Positions 63,331 to 64,000 of a DNA stretch of 64,000 nt are shown here, one piece after another. The translations under genes were made by a program, and so were the position numbers. Position 1 is the first letter of the stretch; the number at the start of each line of letters is the position of its first letter. Source of the DNA: Streptomyces sp. P9-A4. Its GTDB lineage: Bacteria; Actinomycetota; Actinomycetes; Streptomycetales; Streptomycetaceae. The notes under the pieces are model-generated. The model saw only the letters and a list, made by a program, of their open reading frames with translations. It searched no databases and was not told the DNA's origin. The stretch covers positions 1,250,501-1,314,500 of the forward strand of contig NZ_JAZIFY010000001.1 in NCBI RefSeq assembly GCF_036634195.1, written 5' to 3'.

Positions 63331-63917
63331 GCTCCGCGGCGGTATCCGTTCTGACGCGGGCAGACATGGCCCTCGGGGTCCAGCGGCAGGCTGCAGAGCG
63401 GGCAGGGCGGACGGCCGGCGTTGACCACGTCCAGGGCCCGCTTGGCGAAGGCCCGCGCCTGGGCGCCGCTGAGGCGGACCCGGAGCATCGGCGGGCCGTT
63501 CTCCTCGTCCTGGAGCATGCGCTCCTCGGCCTCGGCGAGGTCCTCCTCGGAGTCCACGTCGAGCTCGACGAGCGCCTGCGCCTCCACGATCATGCGCTGC
63601 TCCTCGCCGTCCCAGGCGAGTGCCATGGTGCCGACCCGGAACTCCTCCTCGACCGGTACGTCGAGGGGCGCGCTGTCCGAGACCTCGGCGGGGGCGACGG
63701 CGGGGACGGGCGCGTTGCCCCCGGTGCGGCGGACGACCTCGTCGAGGAGTTCGTCCATGCGCTCGGCGAGCGCGGCGACCTGCGTCTTCTCCAGGGCGAC
63801 GCTGGTGACCCGGCCGGCCGCGGACGCCTGGAGGAAGAACGTACGGCGGCCAGGCAGCCCGACCGTACCGGCCACGAAACGCTCCGGTGGGTCGTAGAGG
63901 AACACCTGACGGGACAC
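63327..63917 (-). CDS. DUF3090 family protein
   Basis: A 196-residue actinobacteria-specific protein. The N-terminus (SRQVFLYDPPERFVAGTVGLPGRRTFFLQASAAGRVTSVALEKTQVAALAERMDELL) is highly typical. The middle has an acidic stretch (DVDSEEDLAEAEERM). The C-terminus carries CPLCSLPLDPEGHVC, a probable zinc-binding site. It is translationally coupled to the SCO1664-family kinase-like gene. In other actinobacteria a histidine phosphatase gene lies just upstream, which would be past the window edge. Function unknown. Confidence 0.92.
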   Translation of the reverse strand: MSRQVFLYDPPERFVAGTVGLPGRRTFFLQASAAGRVTSVALEKTQVAALAERMDELLDEVVRRTGGNAPVPAVAPAEVSDSAPLDVPVEEEFRVGTMALAWDGEEQRMIVEAQALVELDVDSEEDLAEAEERMLQDEENGPPMLRVRLSGAQARAFAKRALDVVNAGRPPCPLCSLPLDPEGHVCPRQNGYRRGA

Positions 63918-64000
63918 GTTTCCCGGCTCCCTTGCGTCTCGACAGTCGTACTACGGCGGCGCGTCCACCCTACTGCGCGAAGGGATCACGGTGCGCCCGC

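Overview
The window is a chromosomal segment of a high-GC actinomycete, almost certainly a Streptomyces. GC content is very high, GTG and TTG starts are common, and the Pup-proteasome system, mycothiol ligase mshC, an iron box of the IdeR/DmdR1 type and the Streptomyces glycerol operon gylR-glpF-glpK-glpD are all present. About 54 protein genes are supported. I found no tRNA, rRNA, insertion sequence, prophage or CRISPR array.

Left part (1-18.8 kb), accessory metabolism and transport. It holds the end of a C26 gamma-glutamyl hydrolase, an NCS1 nucleobase-type permease, a TetR regulator and a YtcJ-like amidohydrolase. Next come a LysR/TDT-exporter divergent pair, an XRE-cupin regulator coupled to a metal-receptor-like protein, a glycine-betaine ABC transporter (OpuA type, permease fused to binding protein), a 5'-3' exonuclease and an iron-box-controlled siderophore-interacting protein. 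A MerR-controlled membrane-protein operon ending in an ADP-ribosylglycohydrolase and a cytochrome P450 complete it.

Middle and right part (19-64 kb), the conserved actinobacterial proteasome block. The order is helY-like helicase, dagK-like kinase, tatC, tatA, two small genes, pafC, pafB, two FKBP isomerases, pafA, prcA, prcB, pup, dop, arc, trmI, a site-2 protease, a RecB-like nuclease, metH, a PAC2 protein (parJ-like), mshC, a SCO1664-family protein and a DUF3090 protein. This matches the order known from Mycobacterium (Rv2092c to Rv2134c). Into it are inserted a LacI/MFS pair, a ferredoxin, a secreted protein, an orphan response regulator, an orphan peptide-binding protein, a HAD phosphatase, the glycerol operon, a luciferase-like monooxygenase and a secreted GH31 glycosidase.

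Functional links: dop, pup, pafA, prcBA and arc together tag proteins with Pup, remove Pup and degrade the tagged proteins. pafBC are the DNA-damage activators that travel with this locus. tatAC exports folded proteins. gylR controls glycerol uptake, phosphorylation and oxidation.

The most unusual structural feature is an abundance of short tandem-repeat tracts at gene borders (units of 4, 8, 11/17, 15, 17, 45 and about 60 nt), plus a 41-nt alternating purine-pyrimidine tract. Two of the repeats (15-nt and 45-nt units) run in frame into the 5' ends of genes. Many intergenic regions also carry very strong hairpins that look like factor-independent terminators, and several carry clear inverted-repeat operators beside a regulator gene.
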